Positions 35,266 to 47,942 of a stretch of DNA of 64,000 nucleotides are shown here, piece after piece. A model generated the notes under the pieces. The model was not told the DNA's origin and did no database searches. It saw only the letters and a program-made list of their open reading frames with translations. Location of the stretch: contig NC_092868.1 in NCBI RefSeq assembly GCF_032062135.1, positions 51,297,053 through 51,361,052 on the forward strand, read 5' to 3'. Origin of the DNA: Pyxicephalus adspersus (lineage: Eukaryota; Chordata; Amphibia; Anura; Pyxicephalidae). Numbering within the stretch: the first letter of the stretch is position 1; each line of letters starts with the position of its first letter. A program made the position numbers and the translations under genes.

Positions 35266-36409
35266 GTTGATAATGGCTATTTTAATGCCTAAATCATTGT
35301 TGTGATTTCTTTTTTCAACTGAGGGTTCTAAAAGACCTAAGCCTGTGGACTTTGGGACTTATGTATAACATAGAATTTGCTACTACACACATCATTTGAT
35401 TCATAAAAATTATGTTCAGGCAAGCAGAGAGATCTTTTTGATTGGAGGAGAGCTTGTCACATGACTGACAAGTGGGGGGTGATAGATATCCGACACTCCT
35501 GAAAGTGTCAGTGTAGAACAATCTATTGAAGATTGCAGAAATTGAATGGAAGTTGAATGTAGAACACCCTGGCCGCCATAAATGCTCTTCTATTGCATAG
35601 GCCTATGATTTTGTCTTCCGTTTTTGCCTGATAGGGTAGCTTTAGGGGATAATATCTTTTCTTGATGAATCAAAAAGCCCGGATTTATTCCTAATGTAAG
35701 GATCGTTGGTAAACATAAATAAACATAGTATGCTCTTGTAAATATATTATGCTCCTGTAGGCAAAGGAGGTACAGCCTTCCCATACAGCCTTATCCATTA
35801 TGCAATTATGAACTTGTTAGCTCATCAGTTCATGTTATAGATCTTTGGTTTGAATGCCGCTTCTCTGCACAACATGGCCGTCAGCATGCTAAGTATACCG
35901 TGGGTACATGATAAAGAAACCCCTGTGAATTTCTGTTGTCTTATAACTAGTCACTTTTCTTGTTATGTGGGATCCTTGGGCATCTTTAACCAGCTCTGAG
36001 AAAAGTAATATTTTATATGTGCAGACATTAAATAAACAGCAATCAGGCTGAAAGAGCAGATGTGGTATGTCAAAACGTAATACGCCATCTGCCAAAAATA
36101 ATTGCGGACCCTAATGAATATGGGGAGGCAGATCGCTCCGGAGAGACAGAATTACTTAAAAAAAAAATTTGAAACTTCAGGTCATTTTTAAACAGGTATT
36201 TTAAGAACAGCGGAGAAAAGCAAAACAGGACTACTAAGGGAGAACTCTTGAAATAGATTAAATGCTCTGCTTTTAGGTTTTATATGTTGCTTTGTGGTCA
36301 GGATAGCAACAAGTTAGTTGGGTTAACAAACTATACAATCACTATTAAAGGGAACCTGTCATTTTGTCATCATGCATGTGCTGTTATAATTTCTTGAGTT
36401 TCTGCATTT

Positions 36410-36935
36410 AAAGGGAACCATGCTCTAAAATGTAAAACTTTCCAGGCCCTTTCACAAATCTCTTACACTTAGTAGATTACAAACAGAAATAAAAAAATTA
36501 AGAATTATCTTACAGTACCCCTGTATACCACATTGAAGGGGGTCACCAGTCTTTTGAGAAGATTCCTATGGAATTCAAAGCTAGGACTATGGATTTGGAA
36601 GCCACTATTGTGCACCCAGAGTGGAACCAACTTTAATCTTAAAATCTTGTAATAGGGAACTCCAGTCCATTGCAAAAGCATAATCTCAAGAGATTTTAGC
36701 AGATCTGCAGTACACAGGAATTCTTCTTAAAGGATGGCAATGTCTTCTCACCTAGCCACTTTTGGCCAAAACAGGTATAAGGTAAATATAATTCTTTTTT
36801 TTAAGTTTATTAAATTTTTTTGGAAGGGTTGGGGGGTCCCAGAATATGTCAGTGGAAGGTCCTCTTTAAAGCTCAACTCCAGATCCATATGTTTTTTAAA
36901 CATGAATAAAGAGAGGAATGACTTTGAGCCATTCT
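36410..36935. repeat. Dispersed repeat family D, copy 2
   Basis: This is the partner of the block at 21061-21590, sharing an ordered set of phrases. It begins 'ttaaagggaaccatgctct' and ends near 'gaaggtcctctttaaagctc'. The borders are approximate. Confidence 0.5.
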
Positions 36936-38394
36936 AGGTTAAATTTATTATCTGTAACTACAATAGGAAGACTCCATGTATGTCTCAGTGGCACCCCTGT
37001 GACTCGAGGATGAGAAAAGCAGGGGTCACTGGGATAGGTAAGGACAGACCCTTCCTTATTTTGCTTGGATGGGCTTTAAATAAAAATTAAAAAATGGTAA
37101 CACACAACAGAAATGCTTCCCTAAAGAAAAAAAAATCTGATTGCCAGTCATGTGATCTGATCTCTGCTCAATGGAAAGCACAGAATTCTAATGATCCACC
37201 CTTAAACAAAGACCATGTGACTAAATGTATCTGATCATGTGACCACCCACTATGGATCCCAAAGCAGCAGTTCTTCCAGCCTAGGTGTCTTTTTCCTTCT
37301 TTTTGCTGTTGCCTCCGAGGAAAAGATGGCAGAGCACAAGAAATTATTTATCTGTCAGTATTGCCACCGGCCCAAAAAAACAAAAAGTTACATTTGCCTT
37401 TAAGTGCTGCCTGATCTTAAAAATGCTGTTTATTTTATTCTGTTTTATAAGAAATCATAAAGTCTGCTGTAGGTGGGAGTCTATTAAAGCATTTAAAGAC
37501 TAAAATGAAAACATCACTTTAAGGAATATGAAATTAAGATAAGTCTATGAATACATTATACTCCGCTCGGTAAGCTTAATAAGCAAAAGCAGGTGTTTGA
37601 GGATTATTACCTTCATTTGCATATAACAAGCTCCCATTTAACAAATTACTTCATAGAAGTTTTTTCTTTTTTTTTTAATGAAAATACAGAACATTGACTA
37701 GGTAGACCGGGGGGAGGGGAGGGTCATTTGATCCGGAAAAGTCACAAAGAACATTTGTTCCAGTGGTCCTTAATGGTCCCGATGACAAAGTGTAGGTTAT
37801 TAGGCTGATTGGTCATGTGACTAGACCTGAAAATTACTGCTTTATTTTTTTTTTTACATAAGTTGCAATTACTATTGTATGTAAACTCCAAGGTGTTTGT
37901 TAAAGAACTGTAGGTCATAGACAATTGCCATTTTTTTAAATACTGCTTTCAATTGTTGCTCACCTTCTGCACCCACCTCCTGTCTACATGCACTCCAGCA
38001 GTGGCTGCATGCCATTTTGTTGATACAGCCACTTCTCTAGGCCTTCTGTAGTCTCCATTAGAGTCCATGGTGGCAATGCAGCCCCACAATTGGGAGACAA
38101 GGAAAAGGGTTGTCACCTTATAATGGAAAATGTCAAAATGTCAAAAAAGCTCAACCCTTATGGCAGGATTACCAAGTATGAAAGGTGCAGATTTTGAAAT
38201 GACATCCATATTTTAAAGGGTATTTGTTTTTCTATTGATTGGGTTTACTACATTTTAATAGGGGCTGATGTTTTTGGAGAAAAGGAGAGTCTTCTTTAAA
38301 ACACGGTAGGGGTTCTAATGATAGTCTAATAGAGCAAAAATGCTTTGCCACAACTTTCAATGTCACTCTCCACCCAATGCCGCCCCTGGCATTC

Positions 38395-38800
38395 TCATCA
38401 TACAGGTTTCAGTAACCGTCATTTGTTCGCATGTTCCGTCCCAGACAGCACAACGTGCAGTCAGTGGTGAATAGCAAAGTGTGTGCCCTTAGCAGTCAAT
38501 TAGATTTCAATTTTCTGAAGTCGGATCAGTAAATTATTGCTTGGGTGTATAATCCTGTTAGAGACAAGCCGTGCAATGAGGGTGGAATCAAGGAGAGGAG
38601 ATGTGTTTAGCCTTGTGGCTTACCGACCAAACAAATAAACTATAGAGTTACCATGTCTACAGCTAATTCACTATGCGCAGGTTGCATCGCTCTAGAAAAC
38701 AAACAAACTACCCAGCTATTTCTATATATAAATTATTACAAGACGGAGCATATTCCAGTTATTGTTCAAAACTTTGCTGAGATTTTAAACTGCCCTATAA
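38395..38800. promoter_or_regulatory. Low-repeat block (possible enhancer)
   Basis: Unique-looking, with 'cagtaaccgtcatttgttcg', 'cacaacgtgcagtcagtgg' and 'gttagagacaagccgtgcaa'. No repeat was recognised. Confidence 0.25.
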
Positions 38801-39069
38801 CAATTTTGAAATAACTGTAATGTAAAGAAAAAACAATGTTAATGGAGGCTGGGGCAACTGAGGGTTGTTTTCATACCTCCAGATCTAAGCGTGCAAGAAA
38901 GAAAACCAGAAATAAATCTTAAACCTTGTTATTTAGAGTTGCATTGAATAGCATACTGGAGTTTGTTTTCTTAGTTAAATTGTGTCCTTGTTTTTCCATC
39001 TGCTAGACCTTCAGTGACTCAGATAAGGTCAAGTAGTGGAGCTAATTGGCTGCATTTAGAATGCAAGCA

Positions 39070-39083
39070 GCTCCCTCTAGTGG
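39070..39083 (-). promoter_or_regulatory. Candidate CTCF core site
   Basis: On the minus strand it reads CCACTAGAGGGAGC, 13 of 14 positions of the CTCF core. It has the same orientation as the other two sites. Confidence 0.35.
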
Positions 39084-40556
39084 CGCATATGCATAATGCA
39101 GATGAGAAGGATGAGTTACATTAAAGGCAGATATAATAGATTCACAAGGTAGATCCAGAGGTTAGTGGGTCATAATGTGCAGTTGTGCTATGCACATATG
39201 TACATTATGGCATATTATATCTGCCCCAGCTTTTGTATAATTCCTCTCTAGTCCTGATAGATTGTGATTGCCACCTGGATATGTGGGGCAGAAAAATCAT
39301 GCATTCCGTGTTCTTGGTCACAGAGGCCATTGTTGCTGAATCTTCTTGGTACACAAATAACTAATCCATTTTATGGAGTATACTCCATGCAAAATGAATG
39401 TCATTGGTATATCTTGAGGTAGCAAGTTGACTTTTAGCTATAAAACGATACTCTTCATTCCTCCTTCCCCCTAATATTTCATAGTGCCTAATAGGAAAAA
39501 TGTATTTGAAAGCATTTCCAAACACAAATTAGTTACAAATAACTACAATGAATAATTTTACTGGAATCTCGTACTGTGACTGGAGTCCAGTAATAATTTG
39601 ATTTGTGTCCCCTCCCTTCTTTTTGTTGGTCAATAGATGATGTTCGTATTAGAATTCATCAAGACAATTTGCAAATTTCAATATTCATATTTGGCTTTTG
39701 ATTTTTTTTTCTTACTTCTGCACAGTGCATGGCTTGCGCATTGTGTCCAGGCAAGCATGTTCCCATTTATAGGGGGCAGAGTTGACAGACTGACAAATGT
39801 CTTCTAGAAAAGACAAACCAGCTATACATGCTTCAGCAATGCAATATGATTTCTAATAAGTGCAAGCAATTATCCACAGCGTGCATAGGCTAAAACTTTA
39901 CCAGTCTATGCTGTAGGAGAGGATAGCTTTCCCAGCATGCATAGGAAAAGAACATTAGTGGATATTGGGTGACTGCATCTCAACTGGACAATGCCTTCTA
40001 TGGGCCTCTAAAAAAAAGAGACTTCTATCACATGATTGGAAGTAGGAAAACTTTTCTCATTTTAGGTTGGGAACGTTTTATAAGTTCAGTCACATGGCAC
40101 CGCAATGGGTGTTCCCAGTACCCCATAGAAATGGCTAATAAATAGCTTAGGGCAGTAACATGGCCTGTGTGCTTCAGCCATGCCCAGGTGATAAATAGAA
40201 ATAGAACAGAACCTGTGCCATCTTTAAAATGTTTATCTAGCAGAATTTGACTCTTTTCCTCTTTGGTGAACAAATGTTCCTTGGTGAAACTTTTGTCACT
40301 GTTACAGGATGTGGGAAGTAAAAAAAAAATTGAACTGTATACTTTAGAGAACCATACCATCTTGGGATTTATTCTAAAGGGACCCTGTCACCAGACCAAT
40401 ATTCATTTCAACAGTGTTCTTTCCAGGTGGTGCAGGTGCATTTCATGTATTTTGTGCATATTACCACCTTTAAAAGCCTTCTTTTTGTAGACATCCAAAA
40501 GCACTGGAACTGTTATTATCTTGGATGTGATATCGGCAGCCCTTGAGGACTCAATA

Positions 40557-40760
40557 GCTGTGTTTCTCAACCTTTTTAACCTAGGTAACCCTTCAAATAA
40601 CTTTCAGGTCTTCAGGGAACCCCTGCTATGTTTACTATATCCACAGCTCACAGTATCTTAGTGTGGTGGCCAGTAGGAAGAATGTTTCTTGCATTGCTGG
40701 CCATTGGGAAGAATATCACCCTTACAGATAGCCAAAAAAATCATTTGGTACCCTTAGCTA
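40557..40760. repeat. Dispersed repeat family A, full-length copy
   Basis: Runs from 'tgtgtttctcaaccttttta' through 'ccacagctcacagtatctta', 'ccattgggaagaatatcacc' and 'ttacagatagccaaa'. It is the best reference copy of family A in the window. Confidence 0.7.
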
Positions 40761-41039
40761 GAGGAACAGAATCCTAGAACCATGGTGAACAGCTATGAAA
40801 CCCTTTGTTCCTTCCCAAGCAGCTCCATTTTACTTAGGAAGGTAAGAGGAGTAAGTAAGAAGCTGGCCCAGCACTGAGAATAACGGGAAACTCCCAGAAG
40901 AAGAGCGCAAGGAGGTTTTGGGGCTATGGTAGTGAATTGACTCTCACTTTATGTTTTTAATCTTTAGCAGCAATTTAGGATGGCGACAGGTTCTCTTCAA
41001 AGACCGTTTTTTTCTTCCCAACAAAAGACAAAAGCGTTT

Positions 41040-41340
41040 ACACATTTCCCACCCGCCTCGAAGGTAATATAATACCTCCGAATATTCCTACTGCATACAG
41101 GCAATATCCTTCGCTTCTGACAAAGGACCAATTAAATCAATTTATTTTCCCACTTCCTAATGCATGGGACTTGTGTAATTGTACCCCGACCTATTTTAGC
41201 ATGGCTAATCAGAATATTTGTGACTGATTGCAAAATTATATCTGCAAATCATGCCTCGCTTAGCGCATCTTGATGGGAAATCGGTGGCGGTAATCATGTC
41301 TCTTGTTAATAGTGACTTTTATGTTCCGCTTTTATCGTTG
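41040..41340. promoter_or_regulatory. Low-repeat CpG-retaining block (possible enhancer)
   Basis: Unique-looking, with 'cacccgcctcgaaggtaata', 'gcctcgcttagcgcatcttg' and 'tcggtggcggtaatcatgtc', plus homeodomain-like 'accaattaaatcaattt' and 'atggctaatcag'. It is repeat-free between the family A copy and a T-run. Confidence 0.3.
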
Positions 41341-41799
41341 GAACTTTTTTTTTTTTTTGTAACAGGTTTCCACTTAAATTGAACCTATTTGAAGATACAT
41401 GAAAAACAGTTTTTGATGTAGAAATGTAAATGTAGTACAGCAAGAGAGGAGGATAATCACATCATGGGACTGTGTATATTATACTGATAGCACGTTGGAT
41501 TAGCTTACTTTGATACATTTTGATAGAATTTGTTGCACGGCTTTAATGTCGTTGGGTAAAAAGAATATCATTTATTGCAAAGTGCCCTTTCAATGTAATG
41601 GAATAATGGCTGATTGTAGATCTGTATAACAACTGCAAAGCCACAGGTGGTGGTCAGACTCTGGCTCCACCAACTTCTCAAATGGGCTTCACCTCCTCAC
41701 TCTCCACACAGCCCCTAACAATATATCCAAAAAACCTAACTAAGCAAGAGAATCCAGGCCGTCCTAGAGGGGGGGAGCAAATGCCACATCTAATCGTAG

Positions 41800-41939
41800 A
41801 TTCAAAAAGCTTTATTGAACAAGTGGCAGAGACACTTACCCTTTTCACTGACGCGTTTCATAGAGTTAAGTAGCGAAACGCATCTGTGGAGAGAATGAGA
41901 ATAAGCATTTCTGTGCTTGTTCAATAAAGTTTTTTGAAT
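41800..41939. mobile_element. Palindromic element (foldback MITE)
   Basis: The 24-bp arms at 41800-41823 ('attcaaaaagctttattg' then 'aacaag') and 41916-41939 pair with one mismatch. A second, inner inverted pair is present: GCGTTTC at 41853-41859 with GAAACGC at 41875-41881. The element is about 140 bp and non-coding. A phrase at 43240-43262 ('ctgaagaagcaaacgtgttg') may be a remnant of a related sequence. Confidence 0.7.
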
Positions 41940-43177
41940 ACATGGTTATAAATGGTGAATGCCTTACATGTGCTATGTCTAAAGAATGTCCAAAAAAACT
42001 TTTTTATGGACTCATTTCCCCGTCATGTTAATGTTTTGTTAAAGAAAAGTATAGCCAAGACATTTTTAATGTTGTATTTTTGGAGAGAATATGAAAGTAG
42101 TAAATCCCCTATCAGGTTTTGCTGCTGTCCGGGACTCCTAAAAACAAAACCCTCACAATATTTTCATCAGACTGGAAAGGAGAGAATATAGTCCTGACAA
42201 GGGTTCAAACCTGAGCAATTTCTCTGTGGAAAATTCTCTATTAGAACAATCTCATTGTTTTTGTCTCTATAGAGATTTCCAGGTCTTACTAAGCTAAAAT
42301 AAAATTCCCATTACAGAGGATGGCTGTAATTTGAATTTGGGAAAAAGAACACAAAAAGGAAACAACATGTGTGAGGAATTCTGTACTTCATCCACTTGGT
42401 TTCTGAATTGGGGATTCTGACATTATAACTACCTAAGCAGTCTACGTTATACAAGAAACTCTCCAGTGGTTGCATCTCTTCAGAATTGGAAGGCACAAAG
42501 ATTTGGGCTTTTAGATGGGTTTTAATGGCAGCCAGGAAAGATGTGTTTAAGTATTTTTGTTTTTTTGTAATTGCTTAAAAACCCTTTTTCCCCTCTTTCC
42601 TTTTTTTTTTTTTTTAACCAAATGCCCTGTTTGGGGTGCACATGTAGTGGTAAGGAACAGTTTTGATCTGTCATCACTGAAGGAGCAGCTGAGTTCAGTT
42701 GCCTTTTAAAACAAGTACGCACAGACCTCACTAGTTGCAGACACTATGGAGCAATTTATTCTCAAAGTTTGCAAAATAATTAGTAAAGTCTTTTAATTTG
42801 ATATAGACTCTATCCTCTTCTTCTTCTACTCCTTTTTATTGTTTACATTGTATAGAGTGGTAAAGGGTTATACCCCTGTATGGTTTTATTATTGTCACTG
42901 CTGAATGGGGAGCACAGTGAACTACTGTACAAAAATTAAAATGAAAAGTGATTTTGGTGTAAACTTTGAAGATTATTTATCCACAAGGCCCATAACTACA
43001 GGAGTCAGCAAAAGCTTTGTTTAAAGCTTTTTTATTTACCACTTCAAAAAAATATGCAAATAAATGAAAATATATAGTCGGATCCAGTTCTGCTTTAGGA
43101 TCAGACTATGATCTTGCCTTTCCTTTAGTTAGCAACTGGAATAGACTTGAGTGGAAGCTGGTACTGTCTTGACCTTG

Positions 43178-43208
43178 TTTTTTTTTTTTTTTTTTTTGGG
43201 GGGGGGGG
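43178..43208 (+). repeat. T20-G11 homopolymer junction
   Basis: Twenty T residues (43178-43197) run straight into eleven G residues (43198-43208). It may be the decayed end of a retroelement on the minus strand, or simple slippage. Confidence 0.8.
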
Positions 43209-43639
43209 ATCAACAGGGGAAATGAAACCCTTTATTGCTCCTGAAGAAGCAAACGTGTTGGGAGGTGTGGTCTATGTTCTCCTGCCAGAGACTGACTAGT
43301 GGAAACTATTGAAAAATACATAGAAAAGCTTATGATCTATGATGATAGGTTAGATAGAGATGAATAGACCCTATAACAGAAGTATAAGTGATGTGCAAAT
43401 GTATAAAACACATTCTGGTATGTAAAGATCCAATTGTTGTTTTATGTACTTTTGTTGTGAAATATTGAACCATGATCTTAACATGTTGTTTCATGAACTT
43501 GTCACTGCCCTTGCCAATTCAGTGTGAATGTTGTATAAATGTGGAATCCGCTTCCTGGGAACAAGACACGGGAAAAGAAATGACAGTGAATGCTAGGTCA
43601 CTGCAAACTATATATCACCAGACCAGCTTCTAGGTAAAA

Positions 43640-43905
43640 CTTTCCAAATTTTTTTTAGCATGGAGGAACCCTTAAAAAATCTTAGAGGACTTCCGGGAGC
43701 CCCTGCTATAATTACTTTATCCACAGTTCACAGTACATTAGCATGGTGGTCAGTGGATAGAATGTCTCTTACATTGATGGCCATTGGGAAGAATGTCACC
43801 CTTACAGATAGCCAAAACGATCATTGGTATCAGTTATACCAACCTGAGAGGTATAAACTGCTCATTGCTCAAGGAACCCAAGCAAAATATGGAGGAACTC
43901 TATAC
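43640..43905. repeat. Dispersed repeat family A, copy with extended 3' part
   Basis: Shares 'ccacagttcacagtacatta', 'ccattgggaagaatgtcacc' and 'ttacagatagccaaaacgat' with copies 1 and 4. It also shares the 3' extension ('aacctgagaggtataaactg', 'ctcattgctcaaggaaccc') with copy 1. It is followed directly by the repeat at 43951-44273. Confidence 0.7.
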
Positions 43906-43950
43906 CTACAGGTATATCTATAGGTTATCTATAGGTTTCTATAGCAGTGA

Positions 43951-44273
43951 TTCCCAGCCACTGTGCCTTGGCACATTAGTGTGCCGTGAGATCATCAGGT
44001 GTACCATAGGAAATTATTCAATTTCACTTTATTGGCCTGAAAATTAGTATTTATTTACTGCAAATGATTTGTCTCCATTTGTCTTTGCCAGCGACGTATA
44101 GTGACAGGCAGAACAATTAAATACTCTTCCACTCAATGGCAGCAGGTAGCTAATTAACCTGTATATGTGACACTTTTGTTTAGTGGTGTGCCGTGGGATT
44201 TTTCTAATGTAAAATATGTGCCGTGACTCAAGAAAGGTTCTATAGAACACTGGTTGGGAAACACTGCACTAGT
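43951..44273. repeat. Interspersed repeat of the 'gtgtgccgtg' type
   Basis: The two ends are related: 'ttggcacattagtgtgccgt' near the start, and 'gtggtgtgccgtgggattt' plus 'aaatatgtgccgtgactcaa' near the end, closing with 'ggttgggaaacactgcact'. This style is common among non-autonomous hAT-like vertebrate repeats. The class is inferred; no clear target-site duplication was seen. Confidence 0.5.
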
Positions 44274-46054
44274 GGGTCTTCTGTGTATATGGCTGAATGA
44301 GAATCATCTGTAATATTACTTGTCTAAATAAATACATTTCTGAATTTCATATTTTTCTAATCAAAATACGCAGTAAAGAAAAAAAGCTTCCTATTTTATT
44401 ATTAAAAAAACATCATTGAGATCCAGTTAGGTTACTGTGCCTAGGCCGGGATAATACTAGTATGTTGCAAAAAGGAGAAACCCTTTTCTAAGTCCCACTT
44501 CAACATTGGAACTTTGCAGCAAGACACATTGTGAGAAGCTGTGTTAGGGTCAGTGTAGGACACTTGTACTGCACAGGCACCAGGATTTTATGTATCCTCG
44601 ATGGATTGGCTTTGAAGTATATGCTGACCTTGGATGATGCCTTATCAAAGACAGCTCTGTCTCTGTAGGAGATAAAGGCAGGTGAAGGCATTGTCGGGTG
44701 AAGTACTATGATCTCTGTGAGAGTTAAAAAAAAACTGTATTACACCTGCACAATACTTATCCACTTACACATTCCGACTCTGGGTCAGAGCTGGATTGAC
44801 CACACACAGAGCCCCAGGCAGGGTAGCGAAAGGTATTTACATGAACAATATCCCAGCCTGATTATTGTGCAGTTTCAATATTGTTCATACAATAAGAAAG
44901 TATTTTCAGGTTGGATCCCCAACCCCTTTCTCAGCACCTCACTTCTGCACCACAACAATGTCAGGATCGAACATGAGCCACAATAAGCAGCTCATATATT
45001 ACTCTGCATTGTGGTCCAGTGCATTGTGGATGATATATCTGCAGAGGATGTAAAAAATAAACTCCTAGCCATTTTGACTCTACTGCATTGCAAACAAATA
45101 GTTCTCAACTTCCACATCTGCTCTTTGTACCCTTTCCTGTTCCTCTACCTCTCTGAACACCTAACATGGTCCCCCATTTATATTTGCGTTCTCTTCCCCC
45201 AATTCTATCTCTTTGGACCCCCTCTGTTTTTTACCCGCTGTGCTTAGATTCATTCATGTCTGCAACCAGGAAAATAGAAATGCACCAAATAACATTAATT
45301 ATTCAATACAAAGTAACTTTTTGAATAATAATAATACATCCAAGACCCAGACAATTAAACGGAATGTATTTAAATCAGGAAGCAAACTTTGTGGCTAGAA
45401 TAAAATAGACTTAAAATGGAATATATGGAAGTTTGTAAAGTGCTGTAATAAAAGCTTCACAAAAGTGTAGGAGGCTAAAAAAAATTCTAAAACTCTATAC
45501 TCTTACCACAATGCGAACAAAATGAATGTGCACATTTTGTAAGACTCACCACAAGGCAAACCACAAGGCAAATGCAGATGCTTTACCACAGTATACAGGT
45601 GGTAATAAGCCCCGAACTCCAGAAGACAAAGTCACCCAGGTAGATTGAGGGTCTCATCTACCAGTATGACACCAAAACTAAGAGGCAAAGGGTTAACCCT
45701 CTTCAGCCTGCAAAATTGGTATTCTGTAAGTGTTAGCTGGAGCTAACACTAAATCATTTAACTAAATCATTTTAGGATCACCTTCTCCACAGGGTGACAA
45801 CACTGCTGTGCTATTTTACTGCAGTACGAAAGTATTGTCAGCCTGTTAAGAAATGTGGAAAAATTACAGGTCTACTGGCAGGGGGAAAATAAAAATTGCA
45901 ATGTTGGTGTTAGAGAAAAACTGTATTAGGGAAGTGTATTTTTCCCAATAATTCCATCTGCTCCACAACCCATCATACAGGGGACCTTTCAGGGTCATCA
46001 CTGGTTACTGCTTTCTGTGTTGTGCCCTGATTTGTACTGCATAAAATTAGAATT

Positions 46055-46290
46055 TTTTAACTGACCACCCTCCAAGTGTATGGACCACACAGCCAGGTCA
46101 CTGACCTCACCTTCATCTGCTGAAATTAAGCAGCTCAGCTTGGTCAATGACATATCCATGTAGTAGAATCTGATTGGATTACATTTCCTCCAGTCCTCAG
46201 AGCCCAGACTGTCAAAAGGTCATTGGATGCACCATCATCCTCTACTGGAAACAAATACAATCAGAACAAGAAAACAGGACTTTAACAGTG
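46055..46290. repeat. Dispersed repeat family B, copy 2
   Basis: 'aggtcactgacctcaccttc', 'gaaattaagcagctcagctt', 'ggtcaatgacatatccatg' and 'aatctgattggattacattt' parallel the copy at 31965-32215. The class is unknown. Confidence 0.6.
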
Positions 46291-46699
46291 ATATGCTATT
46301 ACAAGCCAATTCAATTTATTAGTTTTAGAACTTAAGAATTCTATCTCTATTAACTAAATGCAAGGAGAACTCAATAGACAATGCAAATTGCTCCATTGTT
46401 TTTCGCCATCAAAACATATGAGAAAAAATCTGCTCTTACAAACATAACAATTTTATAAAAATAAAAAGTTAATTTCAAACATATATATATATACCGGTAT
46501 GTTAAAGACTTCTAAAATAGGCAGTATACATGCAATATTACAAAATTACCACACGATGGCAGTATTACACTAAAATAAATCATACCTATACCTAATCTGC
46601 AGCCAACTGCAACATTACTATGTAAATAAACCCTAACAATTACCTTTTTCTTTTGTTCTGTTGAATATAGATGTAAATGTGTTTTATTTGTGGGTTTTT

Positions 46700-46702
<3 letters not shown>

Positions 46703-46749
<47 letters not shown>
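46703..46749. repeat. (TA)n microsatellite
   Basis: About 23 uninterrupted TA dinucleotides directly precede 'aaattggatgtatg', the start-like phrase of the Helitron array. Confidence 0.9.
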
Positions 46750-46753
<4 letters not shown>

Positions 46754-47868
46754 GGATGTATGATTGTATGTTCCACCATCACTCGAAAACGCATGGAGAC
46801 ATTTCAACCAGACTTGCCATACATATGACTGAGCTATATGTGAGTGCACCAGACACCTTTATACAGTGCTGTGCTATATGTCAGAGCTATATTTGGATGT
46901 ATGTATGTATGTGTGTATGTCATCACCAAACTTGCCATACATATGACTCAGACTCATGTGAGTGCACCGCTGATCTTTGTGCAGCGCTGTGCTATATGTC
47001 AGAGCTATATTTGGATGTATGTATGTATGTGTGTATGTCATCACCAAACTTGCCATACATATGACTCAGACTCATGTGAGTGCACCGCTGATCTTTGTGC
47101 AGCGCTGTGCTATATGTCAGAGCTATATTTGGTGATCACTAGGAAACACGTGGAGACACTTCAACCTAACTTGCTATGTTCCACCATCACTCGGAACGCA
47201 TTGAGACACTTAAACCAAACTTACTAAACCAAGCTAAAAATATGACACCCCTGATCTTTGTACAGCGTTGTGGTATATGTTAGAGGTATATAAATGTATA
47301 ATAATAATAGTGTGTGACTGTGGGGGGACATTAGAGTGTCAGCTCCTCTGTACAGAGACTGATGGGTCCAGCTCAGTGTTTCATTGGACATCACTATGGT
47401 ATATGTAAGAGCTTTATAAATCTTTATATAAAGAATTGTATGTATGTGTGTATGTTCCATCATCACACGAAAACGTATGGAGACATTTCAACCAAACTTG
47501 CCATACATATGACTGAGACTCATGTGAGTGCACCTGTCATCTTTGTACAGCGCTGTGCTATATGTCAGAGCTATATTTGGATGTATGTATGTATGTATGT
47601 GTGTGTGTTATCACTAGGAAACGCATGGAGACATTTCAAGCAAACGTGCTAGATATATGACCGAGACTCATGTGAGTGCACCACTGATCTTTGTACAGCG
47701 CTGTGCTATATGTCAGAGGTATATTTGAATATATGTATGTATGTACGTATGTGTGTATGTATTGCTTAGCACAGTGTGCATTTTGCTTATATTTTTACAT
47801 ACTTTTTTTGGGATTATTTATAAGATTGCAATAAATAAATACCTGAGAAATGCCGGGTAATCAGCTAG
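46741..47868 (+). mobile_element. Non-autonomous Helitron, upstream copy
   Basis: Begins around 'tatataaaattggatgtatg' and ends CTAG at 47865-47868 followed by T, as expected for Helitrons, which end CTRR and insert between A and T. A degraded hairpin, 'tacctgagaaatgccgggta', lies 8-10 nt before the end. The interior is packed with tandem repeats containing 'gtgagtgcacc', 'gcgctgtgctatatgtcaga' and 'gctatatttggatgtatg'. There is no Rep/helicase frame. The TC expected at the 5' end cannot be placed because of the adjacent TA array. Confidence 0.75.
46840..47190 (+). repeat. 118-bp tandem repeat inside the Helitron
   Basis: The phrase GTGAGTGCACC starts at 46840, 46958 and 47076, exactly 118 bp apart. 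The second and third units are nearly identical for about 75 bp, after which the third diverges at 'ggtgatcactaggaaacacg'. Longer-period relatives lie at 47526 and 47669 (143 bp apart). The array gives rise to repeated open frames that are not genes. Confidence 0.85.
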
Positions 47869-47891
47869 TATATATATAAAATTGGATGTAT

Positions 47892-47942
<51 letters not shown>

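Noticed and set aside
46756..47227. Two open frames with repeated Cys/Tyr-rich peptides
   Set aside because: They are translations of the 118-bp tandem repeat in a Helitron; the peptide repetition mirrors the DNA repeat.
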